A stretch of DNA of 64,000 nucleotides, taken from positions 1,240,001 to 1,304,000 of the forward strand of contig JAJJXM010000003.1 in NCBI GenBank assembly GCA_024516155.1, read 5' to 3'. The notes under the pieces are model-generated. The model was not told the origin of the DNA, did not search any database, and saw nothing but the letters and a program-made list of their open reading frames with translations. Both the position numbers and the translations under genes were made by a program. Below are positions 60,098 through 64,000 of the stretch, piece by piece. The first letter of the stretch is position 1, and each line of letters starts with the position of its first letter. Source of the DNA: Pyronema omphalodes. Taxonomy: Eukaryota > Ascomycota > Pezizomycetes > Pezizales > Pyronemataceae.

Positions 60098-62458
60098 TCA
60101 ACTATGATTAGCGGAACGAACTTTCTCTTCAAGCTCTTGCGTCTCCTTTGACCTTCCACTCAGTTGTTCATATGTCATCACAAGATTTCGCATGACTCTT
60201 AAAGTATCTGCGTGATCCTCACCAATCGTGCGCCTCCTTACTTCAAGAACCTGCTCTAGCATCACCTGGGCCTCTTTCCGAAATCCAACGGCTAGCAACA
60301 TATCTCCTACATAAGCCATTGCCTATAAAGTTATAGAATTCTCTTCATACAAAAAATCGGCATATAGCGTTCTCAGCGCACCCCCCAAGAGCCTCCGAAA
60401 GATGCCAACCAGCCTTCATACACACATCTGCACTCAACTCTGAGTCTTCCTTCAAATTCGCAAGCAATGACGTTACATGAGGTAGGTACACTGGCTAAAC
60501 TTCTCAGTTTTCGTATGCGGGATTGGGTAATTTAACGGCTAGAACCATAGACACCTCATTCAACACTCTATCCATCTCACCAGAATCCAAGTAGGTTTAC
60601 ATGGCAAGATGGACGAGTGCGTGAATTCGTATGCCTGTCCGGATCCGAAATTAACTTTGGTATGCTGAGAACTGAGAAGGTGATAAACTTGTCGAGTGCC
60701 TCAGAAATGACTAGCCTATCTTCAACGTCGTCCAAGGCGATTTAAAAGAGCAGATCCCGTAGGATTGCCTGCCGGTCAATACAGGCCATGAACCGAAGAA
60801 ACGAACACGCGGGTTTGGACTGCTTCTGAAGTTGACGAAAGCTGATAGCGAAGGTCGTCAAGATGGTCTCCGCATTCCCGCCCTTATCCCTCCTAATATT
60901 GTTCAGATACTCAGATACGCTGACTGAGCGAGTGAGATCCAAATATGCTGCTACCTGTACGATTGCAAGTGGGAGGTGTTGCAACTCTTTCAGGAGGCGC
61001 TGTAAGGCCTTGCTGATGTCATTGACACTGTCGTCGGAATCTGCTGTATCGGGGCAAAGATGGTAAAAAAGCTCCATTGCTTGCTCAGGGCTCAGTTCTG
61101 GTTCGATTATGGCGTTCTGGTTTGCGAAATTCCGTGCGACTTCTCGGTCTTTGGTAGTGACGATGATTGTTCCTTTGCTACCGCGGGCGGTGAATTTTGC
61201 GCTTCCGTCGTGTGTGGTGCTCTTGGAAACAGTCGGATAGAAATCCAAAATATCGTCGGCGTTATCGAGAATCAGGATCCAGTCTCCGCTCTCGAGACTT
61301 TCCTGCCACCGTTTGACAAGCAACTCAGAATTTGCCCCGTTGTCTTCGTGTGCGGGTATCTTGGCAAGGGATGCTAGCTTTTGGCAATCGGCTTCGAACC
61401 GCGTGATGCTTCCAGCATGGATCCAAAACACCGGTCGTTTGAGCTCGTATTCGTAGAGATGGTGAAGCACGTCCTGCATTTTACTGAGTGTTGGATTAGC
61501 GCCCGGGTTTTAACACAATTTTTGCTTCTGTGGAAATATACGTACCCAACTCCCCCAGGGCCACACACTGCGAGGCGAAGATGCCCAGTGTGTTTGGATT
61601 TTCCAGATGCGATGCGTTGTTTTATATAGTCTTTAAACCACATTGTTACGTGGGATTGACCGATGAAGTTGTCGTGTTTGGGGAACGGAACCGTGAAGTG
61701 TGGTTTATCCTTTGTTGTTCCGGCAATAGCTGTCGTCCTTCCGACTCTATTTTCTGAACATCCATCCAATGTCAGTTAGTGAGAAAAAAAAACTGTTATG
61801 AGATTCATAGAGGACACATACCGTTATTGGGCCCATTCACTAGGTGTTCCGTGTTACTGTTATATTGTTGTAATGTAGTAATGAGGATTTCAACCTTCTC
61901 GGAATCCTGAAAATCCCATCTCATTTTCGAGTAGTTGTCGATGGCATTTTCGAGTGGTGATTTGAGAGTTTGTAGTGTTGACAGCTCAAGACGTTCGTCT
62001 AATTGTAGGTCCGTGAGGGTCAATACAGCTTGGAAGGGATCGCTCTGGTGTTCGGTATCTTCCTGGGACTTCACCCCGCCAAAGAACTTTTGGATAAGAG
62101 ATTGCTTGCTCCGTTTTTTTGCCGACTCATTGCTAGAGGAAATCTGAACGCCAGACAGACTCTCAAGCTGTCTGAAGTCCGAGAACTGCTGTAAAATCCT
62201 GATGAGAGTGCTAGAGATTGGAAGAAATCGTTCATCTTCGGTTCGAAGGGTTGAATCCTTGATTCTCAGAGCGACAATGGTGATAAGGTCTTTGAGCTTT
62301 TTCTGCTCGACGGTAAATTTGTATCGGTGACATTCGAAGTCTTTGTCGGAGCTACGAGCTGTAATGATGAAGCGATAATCTGCGAGGCACGTCTTGATCA
62401 GGGCGTCGAGAACACCGGGTCCAGCGAGAGCCAGTCCAAGTCCAGTCACGCCATCCAT
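60098..62458 (-). pseudogene. Decayed fungal NLR (N-terminal helical domain, NB-ARC, TPR)
   Basis: Exons 62458-61822, 61753-61546 and 61483-60742 read continuously for about 528 residues, then stop. The N-terminal 210 residues (from MDGVTGLGLALAGPGVLDAL) resemble the helical death-fold-like domains found on fungal NLRs; the exact class is uncertain. The NB-ARC has the P-loop GPGGVGKM split by intron 2, FWIHAGS, Walker B DWILILDNADD, GTIIVTTKDR and the GLPL-like LQHLPLAIVQVAAYL. Beyond the stop, frames change but coding relics continue: RIHALVHLAM (the conserved winged-helix/MHR-like block), LPNPAYEN-stop-EV then YLPHVTSLL, and a final TPR segment RRRTIGEDHADTL at 60319-60098. So a full-length NLR of NB-ARC/TPR type has lost its C-terminal half to stops and frameshifts. 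A short N-terminal product is still possible. Confidence 0.82.
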
Positions 62459-64000
62459 CGTCGGATATGATCAACGTTTGCCGTTGGAAACAATCGTCGG
62501 ATAGAGTCGAAAGGCGGAGCCGAAATCTCAGGAAACTGTGATACCGCAGACGTATTTTTGGTTGGACGTAGGAAAGGATTACTGAAGTGATATGACAGGA
62601 TACTGTTGCACCTTAACGGCGATGCCGATGTTCGCAGTTGAATTTGACAACGCACATGTTTACATAATCTCCGGGCGGCTCCGAATCCCCTTGTATGGCT
62701 GCGCGCCAAAGTCGTTGTTGGTACTGCCTCACTTTCATCAATCAACTAGCCGTTCTTGACATACATGAAATTCGAACTCTTGGGTTGCGTGGGCGCTTAC
62801 GTAGGCGCTTACGTAGCAACAAAATCCTTACCATGTAGGCCAACCGCGCGCCATACCGACTGGCTGTAATAGCATGCATAAAATGGAATTCTAGATACTT
62901 CTTGAAATGCCTATAGGAGGGTAATGCTGAATATTATCGATTCGAAAGAAAGATGGGGCGTTTCTGAACCACTTATTCCAATTGTGTACATATGCATATG
63001 GCAATAATTATTTCCTGCCAAAATACTGGGGCAATGCAACCATGTGAATATACGATGCACAACACGTTTTTACCTGCACAACAAGACATGTGTTACAATG
63101 AATTCTTACCGTTACTTAATGTACAGGAGTCAAAACTACTACGCGTACCATGAACCACTGCTAGATGGTTGTCCGGTTGGAGTATTGATTTTTAGAGTTC
63201 CATATTGTACAGGGAAAGATAGCAAATATATGCCTCAATCATGCCCATTTGTAATGATGTCGGTGACTGAATGCTGCTATCAGTTAAAAGTTTTTAAGAT
63301 ATCCGCATGTAAGGAGTATAATTCCACTCATGTTGGCAGAATTTCCAGGATTTTCAGTCTTCCTTGCCATATATTAATTTTCTTTTAACGGCAATTATGC
63401 CAGATGCCCCCGCCACAGAACATAATATCCAAGATACATACACCCGTCGCTTAATGTTATTCAATATACCCACCGCTTAAGTCTATGCCGCCGCACCTGC
63501 CGCATGTGCCGCTACAAAGTCTTTTTCAAGGCCTAACTTTTCCACCGTGATTTTTTTCGGTTCTAAATTGACCTTCAAGTTCCTCTTCATCTCACATTTT
63601 TCAAACTTATCTTCAACCGCAATAATGGAGTGCATCAATGAGCGATCCAGCAATGTCAATTCTGCAGAGACTAGGCAAGTTACGTAACCCCGAACACAAG
63701 AATAGTGCGTCAGAGCGGCTATTCATAACTGGCCGGTGAAGGCCTCACGTCTGGATTTCAACCTTGGAAAAAAAAAAAAAAAAAAAAAACGCGTCGAACA
63801 AATTCTTTCGCGGCTGTTGCAGCGGAATGGACTCAAGCGTGGGGTATATTGCATAAAAAAAACTTTCGGGGGTAACTTGGATATTTCGATGTCTTGACAG
63901 GGGCATGATCCTGCATAATATAATATCCGTTCTTTTGATCACGCTAGGCAACGGTGTGGTCGTTACCTTTATTTTCTAAGCCGTGGTTTTGAGTTGAGTT
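62459..64000. other. Intergenic to window end
   Basis: No gene is supported. It contains a short CGCTTACGTAGG duplication at about 62796-62816, a 114-codon Cys/Tyr-rich ORF at 63044-63388 of unknown nature, and an A-run at 63771-63789. Confidence 0.45.

Noticed and set aside
1..64000. CRISPR arrays, bacterial operons, rRNA genes
   Set aside because: None seen; the window is eukaryotic nuclear DNA.

Overview
The window is nuclear DNA of a filamentous ascomycete (Pezizomycotina). The evidence is the set of genes: two Zn2Cys6 transcription factors, single- and double-finger C2H2 proteins, a CHIP-type TPR/U-box ligase (a family Saccharomyces lacks), a DUF3533/SNG1-type membrane protein, and a fungal NB-ARC/TPR NLR. 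The introns also fit: 39 to 291 bp, mostly under 140 bp, with GTNNGN donors and CTRAC-like branch sites. Genes are sparse (about 12 intact genes in 64 kb) and separated by long AT-rich tracts, some with transposon debris. That suggests a large, repeat-bearing genome such as those of some Pezizomycetes or Leotiomycetes. The species cannot be named from the sequence.

Layout. 1-0.9 kb: a stop-riddled relic of an NLR N-terminus, then a truncated hAT transposon on the minus strand. 2.2-3.7 kb: RRP8, the rRNA methyltransferase. 7.4-11.1 kb: a four-exon Zn2Cys6 regulator (minus). 15.5-16.4 kb: a three-exon one-finger C2H2 protein. 16.4-24.1 kb: a gene desert with a CpG-rich island. 24.1-25.4 kb: the SNG1-like membrane protein. 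27.5-29.1 kb: a perfect 20-bp palindrome, then a 1,075-bp non-autonomous hAT element with inverted termini and a target duplication. 29.8-31.2 kb: a small secreted cysteine-rich protein and a GNAT acetyltransferase. 33.1-33.9 and 38.6-39.4 kb: two paralogous two-finger C2H2 proteins (minus). 42.1-44.7 kb: an 856-residue protein of unknown function (minus). 49.8-50.9 kb: CHIP. 52.0-53.5 kb: a protein combining a probable membrane helix with a GPY/F-like module and a chromodomain, the C-terminal arrangement of Ty3/gypsy integrases (minus). 54.9-57.7 kb: a six-exon Zn2Cys6 regulator divergent from it. 60.1-62.5 kb: a decayed NLR gene (minus).

No operon-like pathway is present. RRP8 and CHIP are housekeeping (ribosome modification, protein quality control). 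The five zinc-finger proteins are regulators with no targets visible here. The NLR debris at both ends is homologous, so this locus held at least two related NLR copies. The item most worth following up is the apparent domesticated integrase C-terminus at 52.0-53.5 kb. Gene models were spliced by hand from reading frame, splice consensus and domain continuity; total exon lengths were checked to be multiples of three.
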